Shown one piece after another: positions 9,007 through 17,838 of a stretch of 60,045 nucleotides of DNA (positions are counted from its first letter, which is position 1; the number at the start of each line of letters is the position of its first letter). The notes under the pieces are model-generated. The model made no database searches, was not told where the DNA came from, and saw only the letters and a program-made list of their open reading frames with translations. Position numbers and translations under genes: made by a program. The stretch is from Chryseosolibacter histidinae (GTDB lineage Bacteria > Bacteroidota > Bacteroidia > Cytophagales > Cyclobacteriaceae), in the NCBI RefSeq assembly GCF_018598225.1, contig NZ_JAHESF010000042.1:1-60045 (forward strand), given 5' to 3'.

Positions 9007-9342
9007 TATAACAGGACCATTTGATTTAGCATTGTTAGTCTATCAATAATAATCAGGATGTTTGCGTCATAGCGCATGCGCTCATGATTGATGCCTCTGG
9101 ATCAGCGTAAGGGATTTGAGCTTCTATCGCTCGTAAAAAAGTCAGAGACAGACCTCAATAATGAGACGATAAGATATGACCAGATCCAAACGCTGAGCTC
9201 CCCGGACCGGAGATTTCAGCAACAGAGCCTCTGTTCGACGTGAATAGCAATGACAAGGAAAAGTTTGGATAGAACGACTTATTCCTTCTTTACCTGAAGC
9301 AAGAACCGGATGTCAAATACGCAGACGGATCTCCATTACAGA
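9007..9342. other. 336-bp gap without a recognised gene
   Basis: I see no convincing coding sequence or heptad repeat. A perfect 12-bp palindrome AGCGCATGCGCT lies at 9071-9082. The spacer separates the plus-strand housekeeping genes from the end of the minus-strand polysaccharide locus. Confidence 0.5.
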
Positions 9343-11274
9343 TCACCTGTCGGTGATACCAGCGCCGATGTTATCGAGCACTTCGAACCTGGAGTAATTG
9401 CTTCTGAACTCAGGCACCAGCTCCTTCATCAACGCCACCATCTTCAGCTCGTTCTTGTCATTGATCAGATCGTTGAACAGCTCGATGTAGCTATTGATCT
9501 CCCCGTATTCGTAGGTCATTACACGGGCGATCATGATCTTTTCGTGGTGTGTAGGGATGGTGTTCTCCTTATCGTTCAGCAGCTCTTCGAACAGCTTTTC
9601 ACCGTTGCGCAGGCCCGTGAATACAATGTCGATGTCTTTGCCGGGCACCATGCCCGAAAGCAGGATCATCTTCTTGGCGAGGTCGAGTATCTTTACAGAC
9701 TGCCCCATATCGAAAATGAAGATCTCGCCTCCACGGCCCATGATGGCAGCCTCCAGCACCAGCTGACACGCCTCCGGAATGGTCATGAAGTAACGGGTGA
9801 TCTCAGGGTGGGTCACAGTGATAGGACCACCTTTTTCGATCTGCTGTTTAAAGACAGGAATAACAGAACCGTTCGAGCCAAGAACATTACCGAAACGGGT
9901 GGTCACAAAAGAGGTGTGACTGTTTCCGAGCTTTTGAAGCTCGTTGTTCAGCGATTGAACGTAGATCTCGGCAATCCGTTTAGAACATCCCATGATGTTG
10001 GTAGGGTTCACCGCCTTATCAGTGGAGATCATCACGAATTTCTGCACCTGCTGCTCTACGGCCACATCGGCCAGGTTCTTTGTACCCAGGATATTGCACA
10101 GTACGGCCTCGCTCGGGTTGTTCTCCATGAGCGGAACGTGCTTGTAGGCGGCAGCATGGAACAGGATATCAGGCTTATGCTCTTTCAGGATCGCCCGGAT
10201 CCGTTCTTTATTGACAATGTCGGCTACGTAAGAAAAGATCGGGGTCTCGAATCCAAGCGATTTGATCTCACGGTCGATCTCAAACAACGGGGACTCTGCC
10301 TGATCGATCAATACAATAAGCTGCGGATGGTGGTGGGCTACCTGCCGTACCAGCTCGCTACCGATAGATCCGGCGGCTCCGGTAATACAGATCTTCTTTC
10401 CCTTGATCTGGCGATTAACGCTGGGGTTCTCAAGCTTGATGGGATCGCGCTCGAGCAGGTCTTCGATGTGGATCTCCTTGATCTGGCTGAGGCTCAGCTC
10501 TCCCTTCACCCACTTTTGAACGGGTGGCACCACGCGCACCTTCACCTGGTTTCTCAAGCAGATATCCACGATCTCGTTTTTCCGGTCCATCGACAGGTTC
10601 TTCACGGTAATGATCACTTCATCCACGTTCAGTCCCAGTAAAAGGCCATCGAGGTCTTCTCCATCGGCGCTGTAGATCTTCGAACCGTTGATAACCTTGC
10701 CGATCTTGTTGCGGTCGTCTTCCAGGAAACCGACCACCCTCGACGACGGTGAAGAATCAATAACGTGTTTGGTAATGATGCCGGTCTGGCCGGATCCGAA
10801 AATCAGCACCTTGGAGTTCTTAACGATACCGCGGTTGTAGAATGAGAATACGTACTTGACCAGCAACCGGTAGTTGAACAGGAACAGGAAAGAAGCGAGG
10901 CCGGTGATCAGTACTACCGAATACGGAATGAGGTTATGGCCGCCGTTATTGTAATAGATCCGGTTCACGCACCATGCCAGAATAGAATTCAGGATCACCA
11001 TGAAGAAGATCCTTACGCCATCCTGGATGCCCGTATACCGCACGATACCCTGGTGGCTACTGGTGATCAGGATCGCCACCAACGCACAGGCTGAGGTCAG
11101 CAGCACGCCCGAGCCAATGTTATTATTGATGATATCCGCCGTCATGAAGTTGAAGCGGAGCAGATATCCCAGCACACAGGAAATAGAAATAAAGAAAATA
11201 TCGATGATGATAATAACCCACCGGGGAAGGATACGGAAGTTATAGATCCACCTGATTACTGAATATTGAAACAT
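9343..11274 (-). CDS. Membrane-bound nucleotide-sugar 4,6-dehydratase (PglF/WbpM/CapD type)
   Basis: 643 residues. Four membrane segments lie in the first 150 residues (about 20-40, 55-75, 88-103, 117-137). A first Rossmann fold starts with IFGSGQTG (158-165), and the catalytic SDR domain carries GAAGSIG (299-305) and STDKAVNPTN (417-426). Met428 replaces the usual Tyr of YxxxK before Lys432, as is normal for large WbpM/PglF enzymes. These dehydrate and isomerise UDP-GlcNAc to the 4-keto-6-deoxy sugar, the first step to bacillosamine, FucNAc or QuiNAc. The aminotransferase and acyltransferase that would follow are encoded at 17.8-20.6 kb. It is the last gene of the minus-strand locus. Confidence 0.92.
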   Translation of the reverse strand: MFQYSVIRWIYNFRILPRWVIIIIDIFFISISCVLGYLLRFNFMTADIINNNIGSGVLLTSACALVAILITSSHQGIVRYTGIQDGVRIFFMVILNSILAWCVNRIYYNNGGHNLIPYSVVLITGLASFLFLFNYRLLVKYVFSFYNRGIVKNSKVLIFGSGQTGIITKHVIDSSPSSRVVGFLEDDRNKIGKVINGSKIYSADGEDLDGLLLGLNVDEVIITVKNLSMDRKNEIVDICLRNQVKVRVVPPVQKWVKGELSLSQIKEIHIEDLLERDPIKLENPSVNRQIKGKKICITGAAGSIGSELVRQVAHHHPQLIVLIDQAESPLFEIDREIKSLGFETPIFSYVADIVNKERIRAILKEHKPDILFHAAAYKHVPLMENNPSEAVLCNILGTKNLADVAVEQQVQKFVMISTDKAVNPTNIMGCSKRIAEIYVQSLNNELQKLGNSHTSFVTTRFGNVLGSNGSVIPVFKQQIEKGGPITVTHPEITRYFMTIPEACQLVLEAAIMGRGGEIFIFDMGQSVKILDLAKKMILLSGMVPGKDIDIVFTGLRNGEKLFEELLNDKENTIPTHHEKIMIARVMTYEYGEINSYIELFNDLINDKNELKMVALMKELVPEFRSNYSRFEVLDNIGAGITDR

Positions 11275-11340
11275 GAAGCCTTGATGTGATAAAGATCGAT
11301 ATTCGGAATATTTGGAGACTGTCTAACAATCAGCTGACAA

Positions 11341-11544
11341 TTAAGTTCCCGGCTTGCGCGACTTGAATTTAAAATATGACTTGATGGCGCCGAACAGTCC
11401 CCCTCCCAGCATCAGCCATTCAATTCCTGAAATAGGTGCCACGCCCGGCTTTGATCCGCCGTTGGGGTCACCACCCGGCTGCGCTGCCACCGCTACAACC
11501 ATCATAGCTAGGGATACCAAAAGAATGACCTTTTTTTTATTCAT
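11341..11544 (-). CDS. Tiny PID-CTERM-like exosortase substrate
   Basis: 67 residues from the second of two in-frame ATGs (the other is 6 bp earlier). It has an N-terminal signal peptide (K-rich start, then ILLVSLAMMVVAVAAQ), a Gly/Pro-rich linker of about 17 residues, and a C-terminal tripartite sorting signal: APISG, a hydrophobic helix (WLMLGGGLFGAIKSYF) and a basic tail (KFKSRK). This is the PID-CTERM layout, with Ser in place of the Asp. Such signals are processed by Bacteroidota exosortases; XrtF is encoded 5 kb upstream in the same direction. It follows the T9SS gene by 12 bp. The mature peptide would be very short. Confidence 0.75.
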   Translation of the reverse strand: MNKKKVILLVSLAMMVVAVAAQPGGDPNGGSKPGVAPISGIEWLMLGGGLFGAIKSYFKFKSRKPGT

Positions 11545-11556
11545 ACCCACTGCGAA

Positions 11557-14500
11557 TTATTGCTTGATAACTTTAATCCTCAAAACCTGATTCTGATCCC
11601 TGAGATTCACCAGATACATTCCTTTCACAAGCGAACGCATATCAATGGTGACACCCTCTTTGCCGGCCTCTACCGGTGCGCTGTTCACTTCCCTTCCCTG
11701 CGCATCATACAGCGATACTTTCACCTGCGCAGGAACATTGGCGATATTCAGGTAATCCGATGTAGGGTTCGGATAGAGCCTTAGGTCGCTGTTCTTACCT
11801 TCAATACCGTTGATGATGAAGCTGATCTCATCCGATACTGTCACGCAGCCGTCTTTGGTTGTTACCACGGCCTTATAGAGACCGGTTTCTTTCACCTCAT
11901 ACTGGCTGGCTACTGCTCCGCTCACAGGCGCATTGTCTTTATACCACTGAACAACCGCGTCCTGTGCCACAGAAAGCACATTATCGGTAACCACTACTTC
12001 GGGCTTGGCAGCATTCACGATCTTTGCTTCTACGGGAAGCCTGAGGGCCGATTCGCATCCGCTGCTGTTAACGACGGAAACAAAGTAGGTTTTCGATGCA
12101 CTCAGCACGGGCGTTGTAAATGCAGCCTCGTTGGCAGCGGGAATGGCCGCGCCTCCGGTTAAAGCTTCATACCACCTGTACGATCCGCCTTTCGGGGCAC
12201 CGGATGCCGACAACGTAACGCTGCCTTCACCACAGCTTTGTGCCGCCGTAACCGAAGTCACTTCGTGAACCGTGTTGATCTTTGCCTCCACAGCCTTGCG
12301 CTGAACAGATTCGCATCCGCTGATATTTACCGCCGTTACAAAATAAGTTCTCGATTGCTCCAGCACAGGTGTTGTAAAAGTTGGTTGGTTTGCACCAGCA
12401 AGTGGTTCTGTGGCGGTGGCAGTTTCATACCACCTATAGGTACCTCCCAGCGGCGCACCGGCTGCTGTCAGCGTAACACTTCCTCCTCCACAATGCTCTC
12501 CGGCAGTAACAGTGCTCACTTCAACCACGGGGTCTATGGTAACGCTCAGGGCATCATTAAAAGTATGGGCATCGCATCCGGCCGCGGAAGAGGCCACCAG
12601 CGACAATTTGTTCAGGCCAGTAGCCAGGCTGCTCCGGTTTACGGACACCGTGATCTTCTGGCCATTGCCTGTGACCGGCGCGTGCAGGTCGGCATTGCCC
12701 AGTTTAAAGACATACGCCACGCCCGGCTGGGAATTGGCTACTTCCAGCTTCACCAGCGGATCGGCACATTGCTGCACGGCGGTCAGCGGAAGCTCACGCT
12801 GCACATCTACGGCCACCGGATTGAACTTCAGCTCAAACCGGGAAGCACCTTTAGACAGGACATCGGCCGTAACGGCAAAGTTGTATTCGGCACCTTCTTC
12901 GATCACTGTTTCCTTATTCAGGAAATGGTCGATGAGCACGATGCCGTAAGCGACATCCATTTTATCCAGGTCGCCGAACCTGAGTGTATAATTTCCGGTA
13001 GCAACATCTTCCACCCTTAACTTGATATTCTTCGCAGCACATTGCAGCAGGGGGATGCTGTTGATGGCATAATCCTCGGCAGCAGTGGTTGTGTAAGAAG
13101 ATACGTTGAGGTGCGTGTAGCGTTGCAGGGCATTGCTGAAGTCTCCGTTCTTACGCTTGCGGGCATCATACTGGCCATCGAAGGTTTCAACGGCATCGTC
13201 CTTGAAACGGATCACGGTTTCATCGTGCTGATTCGCTGAGAGCAGTGTAATACGCATGTAGTCGCGTGGCTGCACTTCCCTGAGGAATTCGTATTGATTG
13301 GAGGTCTTGTCTGCTTCTTTCATTACCAGGTTAGAAGCGCTGGTAGACTGGATCCAGTACGCCTGCCCCATCGCTACTTCGCCGGTCCAGCCACCAAAGG
13401 GAGGATTGGTTGCCACACCCGACACATAGGAAGCAAACTGGTTGTTGGCAGTCCGGATCCACATCGCGTCGTTCAGTCCGGTCTTCGTCACATTATCCCA
13501 GTCGATGGCCGAAGGGTAAGGATTGGGGATCAGGTTATAACCGTTGTTAGCAGTAGAAATTGGAATCGACACATTGTTTTTACCGATCGTACCGCGGACC
13601 GAGATCGTAAAATCTCCCGTCAGGTACGAATAGGCTGAATAACCTACAGTATTGCTCAGCGATGTTGAAGCCGTTGAGCCTCCGGAGCCGACCGCCACAT
13701 ACCCATTGGTTGCAGGGTTGAAAAAATAGATCGAGGCTGACGAGCTGTTAACAACGCCGTTAACGCCATTAGGACTCGGATCGGAGAAATTACCCGTAAC
13801 CGGGAAATCATCTTTCCACATAGACACATTACCATTGGTAATGGGCATGGAGAGATAACGCCACGTATCGGGGCCGTTGATGAAACGTTGAACGGTAACG
13901 GAACCTATGAAATTTGCAGGTGTAGGCAAGGTGGCTATACGTCCGCCTGCGTTGACGCTGGTAGACCGTACGGTGAGCACACCGCTGCCTGAACCGTCGG
14001 CGTCAAACTTCGATCCGCTGTTCACCAGTGTTAGTGTGCCATCGAGATTAACATTTCCGTTTACCAGGATACCGTTTGAAGCGGTTGAATTGGTGATATT
14101 GATGTTGTTCGCGGTAAGCGTACCAGCAATGCTTTGATCCGTTGTACCGTTGAATACCAGCGTGCCGCTGTTAGCATTAAAAGTACCGTTGTTGGTCAGG
14201 TCGCCGGCTACGTTCAATGTTGATGGAGACGTGAAAGTGCCGTTGATGGTAAGGTTATTAAAGGCTGTAGTCGAGCTTCCGCCGACAGACGTGGTGCCAC
14301 TGATAATGACCGTGCTGGTAGATGGGGTGAACGTGCCGTTGTTGGTGATGTTGTTGTTGGTGACCGTCAGTGTATGGGTAGCGAGATCGAACGTGCCCGC
14401 CGATACCGTAAGTCCTGCCGATACCGCAATATTCTGCGCAAGGGTCAATGTCCCGGCCGATTTATTGATAGTAAGTCCATTGCCAAAAGAAGTGGTTGAT

Positions 14501-15600
14501 GTTCCTCCGATCAATTGAGCGCCTGTTCCATTAAAGGTCACCAGCGCGCCGGGTGAGAATGTACCGTTGTTCGTGAGGTTGGTGCCGATATTGATGGCTG
14601 ATGAGCCCGAGCTGAGTGTTGTCGAGGCGGAGTTTATGGTGAGCGATCCACTAACATTCAACGTTCCTCCGCCGGCCAGTGTCTTTATTCCGGTTCCGTC
14701 CAGGATGAGATTGCCGTAAGTTCTCGTATAGACATTCTGGTTAGCAGCCGCTTCGAATGATACCGTAGCGCTGGCATTCATGGTTCCACCCGTAGGTCTC
14801 GCTGACTGATACCACCAGCCCTCTGTCTGGTTAGACCCGTTAAACGTGGTGTGCAGTATGCCCGCTGCACCCATGGTGAAGTTGGTAGCGTTCACGTAAG
14901 ACGAGGTGGTGAGTGTTCCGTTTACAGTAACTGTGGCAAATCCGGTGGAGACCGTTCCTGCCCTGATGGGATCATCGGTTTCGAGAAAAGCATTCGCAGC
15001 GACTGTCAATGTTGAATTGGTCAGGCCAAGGATTTCAACGCCGGGATCCGCTGTTAAAGTGCCTGTAGTCACTGTTAAAGATCTAGCAGAGCCGATGTTA
15101 ATGGTTTCCATCAAACTGCCAGTACCCGCAGCGCCGAAATCAAAAGATAATGCACAAAAATCAGCTACAGTATTATCCCAAAGCAGGATAACGTAAGGTG
15201 AAATAAGATCCACATTCGTTGCCGTAAATCGCAATGTCCCTACGTTTGAGATCACATCGGCTGTCGGATCAGCATAAAATCCAGCGCCAGTATCCCAAAC
15301 CGCCAGTGATCCAGAAATGGTAAGCCTCGCCGCACCGTTACTAAAACTTAACCCGTTGGCAATATTATATTCTACGAACAGGTTATGGCATGAAAAATTG
15401 CCATTTACCGTAACGAGGAACGAGTTGGTATAGGCATTGTCATTAATCCCTGGATAATCGGTGCCTTCCACACAGCCGGTGGTACATGCCCCTCCCCAAG
15501 TGGTGCCAATATTCCAGTTACCATTTTGTGTTGCTGTAAAATCAGCTGAAAAGCCGATTAGGGAAATCATCAGAAAGCAAACCGTAAAAAGTATTCTCAT
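11557..15600 (-). CDS. Giant secreted repeat protein with Ig-like domains and T9SS type A sorting domain
   Basis: 1347 residues from the ATG at 15600, two codons inside the longest frame. A signal peptide (MRILFTVCFLMISLIGFSA) is followed by an N-terminal domain rich in Gly and Asn. Residues about 260-560 form serial beta-strand repeats with the phrases LTNNGTF and VTFNGT or LVFNGT, as in beta-helical adhesins. After a non-repetitive middle come two clear Ig-like repeats of about 87 residues, each with a paired Cys (CGGGSVTL...SGCES and CGEGSVTL...SGCES) and RWYE. A third, divergent one (VVQWYKDNAPVSG) precedes the C-terminal sorting domain (LYPNPTSDYLNI ... KGMYLVNL), recognised by the type IX secretion system. 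Probably a surface adhesin or matrix protein. Confidence 0.88.
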   Translation of the reverse strand: MRILFTVCFLMISLIGFSADFTATQNGNWNIGTTWGGACTTGCVEGTDYPGINDNAYTNSFLVTVNGNFSCHNLFVEYNIANGLSFSNGAARLTISGSLAVWDTGAGFYADPTADVISNVGTLRFTATNVDLISPYVILLWDNTVADFCALSFDFGAAGTGSLMETINIGSARSLTVTTGTLTADPGVEILGLTNSTLTVAANAFLETDDPIRAGTVSTGFATVTVNGTLTTSSYVNATNFTMGAAGILHTTFNGSNQTEGWWYQSARPTGGTMNASATVSFEAAANQNVYTRTYGNLILDGTGIKTLAGGGTLNVSGSLTINSASTTLSSGSSAINIGTNLTNNGTFSPGALVTFNGTGAQLIGGTSTTSFGNGLTINKSAGTLTLAQNIAVSAGLTVSAGTFDLATHTLTVTNNNITNNGTFTPSTSTVIISGTTSVGGSSTTAFNNLTINGTFTSPSTLNVAGDLTNNGTFNANSGTLVFNGTTDQSIAGTLTANNINITNSTASNGILVNGNVNLDGTLTLVNSGSKFDADGSGSGVLTVRSTSVNAGGRIATLPTPANFIGSVTVQRFINGPDTWRYLSMPITNGNVSMWKDDFPVTGNFSDPSPNGVNGVVNSSSASIYFFNPATNGYVAVGSGGSTASTSLSNTVGYSAYSYLTGDFTISVRGTIGKNNVSIPISTANNGYNLIPNPYPSAIDWDNVTKTGLNDAMWIRTANNQFASYVSGVATNPPFGGWTGEVAMGQAYWIQSTSASNLVMKEADKTSNQYEFLREVQPRDYMRITLLSANQHDETVIRFKDDAVETFDGQYDARKRKNGDFSNALQRYTHLNVSSYTTTAAEDYAINSIPLLQCAAKNIKLRVEDVATGNYTLRFGDLDKMDVAYGIVLIDHFLNKETVIEEGAEYNFAVTADVLSKGASRFELKFNPVAVDVQRELPLTAVQQCADPLVKLEVANSQPGVAYVFKLGNADLHAPVTGNGQKITVSVNRSSLATGLNKLSLVASSAAGCDAHTFNDALSVTIDPVVEVSTVTAGEHCGGGSVTLTAAGAPLGGTYRWYETATATEPLAGANQPTFTTPVLEQSRTYFVTAVNISGCESVQRKAVEAKINTVHEVTSVTAAQSCGEGSVTLSASGAPKGGSYRWYEALTGGAAIPAANEAAFTTPVLSASKTYFVSVVNSSGCESALRLPVEAKIVNAAKPEVVVTDNVLSVAQDAVVQWYKDNAPVSGAVASQYEVKETGLYKAVVTTKDGCVTVSDEISFIINGIEGKNSDLRLYPNPTSDYLNIANVPAQVKVSLYDAQGREVNSAPVEAGKEGVTIDMRSLVKGMYLVNLRDQNQVLRIKVIKQ

Positions 15601-15619
15601 AGTCAACCCTTAAGACCCG

Positions 15620-15650
15620 CAAAAGTAACGAAAACTTAATGTACTTCGAA
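15620..15650 (-). promoter_or_regulatory. Promoter of the T9SS gene, -7 element TACTTTTG
   Basis: TACTTTTG (complement of 15620-15627) is a perfect TAnnTTTG followed by CGGG. A TTC lies 20 bp upstream, the same imperfect -33 seen at mtaB. It gives the adhesin, PID-CTERM and dehydratase genes their own promoter. Confidence 0.55.
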
Positions 15651-16138
15651 ATTACTGAAAGTTCTGTGAATGGCTTATATATTCGATAAACAGCCCTATT
15701 AGTAACTCAGCTACCCAATATTTTTATCTCATCGGTGCAATTTGCAGAATATTTGATTGAAGCAGGCTCTCATGATCACAAAGGTTTCTCTTACGCATGT
15801 CCCGGAACCTGCCTTGTAAAGAGCCTGGAGACATGCCAATTCTAAAAAACCGTAAAAAATGCTTGTAAAACGGGCTGCAAATGCAGATCCGGCGCTTCCC
15901 TGCCATCGACGGTCCGATATTACATTCTTCCAAAAAAACAGGTATTGTGCCGCTCGTAACTATTTTGTTTACAATTAAAAAAACAGTCGTTAGGAGCTAT
16001 CCGCACAACATGCAGGGTCAACTGCGCGGCGAAGATATGGCGTTCACTACAAACATTGCAGCATTTCGGGACAGCATGCGTTGGAAGGTTATAATCCGGA
16101 CTATTTCCCGGTTGAAATGCATGGGCGGGTGGCAGCGC
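15651..16138. other. 488-bp gap downstream of the exosortase genes
   Basis: No gene I can support. A 69-codon minus-strand frame (15724-15933) has a phrase loosely like an AraC-type helix but no ribosome-binding context or complete domain. No heptad repeat and no clear terminator were found. Confidence 0.4.
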
Positions 16139-16555
16139 TTAAGGATGTTGCCGGTCTTTCCTTGCCAGTCGCTGGTAATACACGGCGGGAATGATCAGGA
16201 TCATCAGGGTTGGATTCACGATCAGTCGGTGAAACTGTGAAAGAAACGGAGAAGAGATCTCGGAGTCGCCTTCCAGCGAAAGCTTAACCACCAGGTACAG
16301 CGGCAACAGCACCAGCAGATCAATGACCTGTACCCACAATGCCAGCTTTAAGATACGGGTGTCGGCAAAAAGCGCATACAGCACCAGCAGCATGAAGATG
16401 TCGTTGAGAAATATGCGGGCGAGCCGGTTTATGGAGAAGTGCATCTCCGGACTGAGCTGCGCCTGGCTGATGAGTGCCAGCACGTCTGTTCGCTGAAACA
16501 GGAACACAAATGCCAGACCGGCTACACCGGCTGCCCCGATGGCAACACGTTTCAT
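16139..16555 (-). CDS. Exosortase F system-associated membrane protein
   Basis: 138 residues from the ATG at 16555, which overlaps the XrtF stop by one base (TGATG); the longer frame upstream is inside XrtF. Four hydrophobic segments are visible (about 4-20, 49-65, 72-89 and 115-131). Its size, topology and place directly after xrtF fit the exosortase F-associated protein family, whose role is unknown. The assignment leans on gene order; the sequence shows LSPEMHFSINRLARIFLNDI between helices one and two. Probably needed for XrtF activity or stability. Confidence 0.75.
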   Translation of the reverse strand: MKRVAIGAAGVAGLAFVFLFQRTDVLALISQAQLSPEMHFSINRLARIFLNDIFMLLVLYALFADTRILKLALWVQVIDLLVLLPLYLVVKLSLEGDSEISSPFLSQFHRLIVNPTLMILIIPAVYYQRLARKDRQHP

Positions 16556-17079
16556 CAGGCGTTGACCGTGTTCCACCTGCCAAAGTTTTTGATCCAAAAA
16601 TACCACAGCACAAATACCACGGCATAAAGAATACCCGTGAAAAAGAACTTATGAAAGAAGTACAATTGCTGCGGATAATAGAAGGCAATGCCGTACAACG
16701 CTGCCAGGCGCAACACATTCATAATATAAATGACCGCAATTCCAGCAAAAGCAAATTTCAGCAGCGCCTTCCATGCGCCCCGGAACGCGATCAGAAAGCA
16801 CAGGTAGACAATGATGACATTGACGCTGTTACATCCTTCGTAAACCTCGATCACGGTGACGCCATTGCGCACCAGCGGAACATTGATGCTCCCCGTTACC
16901 TGCACAACCGAAACGGGCTCATCGAACATGCGCAGAAAGGCAGCGGTCTGCCGCGTGATCGCCAGGGTCAGCGGATCTTCTTCCTCGTAATGATCGATGT
17001 AAAATGCATACAGGGTGTTGAGCACCAGGTAAAGGGCCAGATACCGGAGGAGAAAATAGATCGCGGGTTTGTAATTCAT
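16555..17079 (-). CDS. xrtF: Exosortase XrtF
   Basis: 174-residue polytopic membrane protein with the exosortase/archaeosortase catalytic set: Cys83 in YEGCNSVNV, Arg124 in MNVLRLAAL and His143 in FFHKFFF, each at the membrane edge of a helix. It is short, like XrtF, not fused to extra domains. Exosortases cut C-terminal sorting signals as substrates leave the membrane; they usually sit in or near exopolysaccharide loci, as here. The start overlaps the preceding acyltransferase by 4 bp (ATGA) and the end overlaps the partner gene. The likely substrate in the window is the PID-CTERM-like protein at 11.4 kb. Confidence 0.88.
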   Translation of the reverse strand: MNYKPAIYFLLRYLALYLVLNTLYAFYIDHYEEEDPLTLAITRQTAAFLRMFDEPVSVVQVTGSINVPLVRNGVTVIEVYEGCNSVNVIIVYLCFLIAFRGAWKALLKFAFAGIAVIYIMNVLRLAALYGIAFYYPQQLYFFHKFFFTGILYAVVFVLWYFWIKNFGRWNTVNA

Positions 17080-17717
17080 CGCTTCACGGATTTGGCTGGA
17101 ACACCCACCACTGTATGACCGGCCGCAACTTCTTTGATAACAACCGCTCCTGCTCCTACTTTGCTGCTGTTGCCGATGGTCAGGTTCTGAAGAATAACAG
17201 CGCCAGTGCCCAGCAGCACTTCTTCACCGATGTGCACGTTGCCTGAAATACGGCAGCCCGGCATGATAGCGGTAAAAGCGCCGACCTGCACATCGTGACC
17301 AATGGTGGTGTCCAGGTTAACGATCACAAATGCACCGAGCGTAATGCCTGTGGTGAGGATCACTCCCGCGGTAATGATCGTTCCCTGCTCAAAGATATTG
17401 GTATCGCTGCCAGTCTGCGCCGATGGATGGACCAGCACAGGAAACTGTATGAGGGAATTGCTGATCTGAGCAATGATCTTCTTGCGGGCCTGCGGGTTTG
17501 AAATGGCTACTGCTACCGAGAGCGGAGCAGTGGTAGTATTCAGGTCGTGAACGCCACCAAGCACGGGCAGCCCATCGATCTGCGCACCCTTCTGTTTTCC
17601 GTCATCGAAAAAGCCCAGCAGGTCCCACTGTTTTTGATGCGCATTGATCTGCTGCACCATCAAAGCTGTTTCGCGTCCCAAACCACCGGCTCCGTAAATA
17701 ACGAGGTCAGATACCAT
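17076..17717 (-). CDS. NeuD/PglD-family sugar acyltransferase
   Basis: 213 residues. The N-terminal Rossmann-like PglD domain starts with VIYGAGGLGRET; the C-terminal half is a left-handed beta helix made of hexapeptide repeats (FVIVNLDTTIGHDVQVGAF, IGEEVLLGTGAVI). His in IGHD is at the place of the catalytic base of PglD. Members transfer acetyl or other acyl groups to an amino or hydroxyl group of nucleotide sugars. It is the first gene after the aminotransferase at 17.8 kb, with a repeat between, and overlaps xrtF. One of this gene and the acyltransferase at 19.9 kb probably acts on the 4-amino sugar. Confidence 0.85.
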   Translation of the reverse strand: MVSDLVIYGAGGLGRETALMVQQINAHQKQWDLLGFFDDGKQKGAQIDGLPVLGGVHDLNTTTAPLSVAVAISNPQARKKIIAQISNSLIQFPVLVHPSAQTGSDTNIFEQGTIITAGVILTTGITLGAFVIVNLDTTIGHDVQVGAFTAIMPGCRISGNVHIGEEVLLGTGAVILQNLTIGNSSKVGAGAVVIKEVAAGHTVVGVPAKSVKR

Positions 17718-17738
17718 TATTCAAAAATAGGTGATTAA

Positions 17739-17838
17739 ATTGAATCAGGCCGGTAATTGGTAATCGGGTGATCGGTAATCAGTAAATGCAAGGTACAGTT
17801 CCAAACCGATTACCGATTACCGAATACTGATTACCGGC
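17739..17838. repeat. GGTAATC-type inverted heptad repeat
   Basis: Left arm units GGTAATT, GGTAATC, (G)GGTGATC, GGTAATC, AGTAAAT; the right arm is the inverted complement (CCGATTACCGATTACCG, then CTGATTACCGG). Arms of about 35 bp are separated by a loop of about 20 bp. It has the same 7-bp period as elsewhere but a third sequence flavour. It lies just downstream of the aminotransferase stop. Confidence 0.85.

Noticed and set aside
9342-9357. Hairpin ATCACC-TGTC-GGTGAT as terminator of the locus
   Set aside because: It overlaps the last codons of the dehydratase and is not followed by a uridine run.
9310-10641. Long open frame (443 codons) on the plus strand
   Set aside because: It is antisense to the membrane dehydratase, whose motifs are complete; the plus-strand product has no recognisable domain and is rich in His/Leu/Asp as typical for shadow frames.
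15724-15933. 69-codon minus-strand frame with a phrase like an AraC-type helix
   Set aside because: Too short for a domain, no promoter or ribosome-binding context, and the similarity is only a few residues (RFFRIGMSPGS). Could be a remnant, but I cannot support it.
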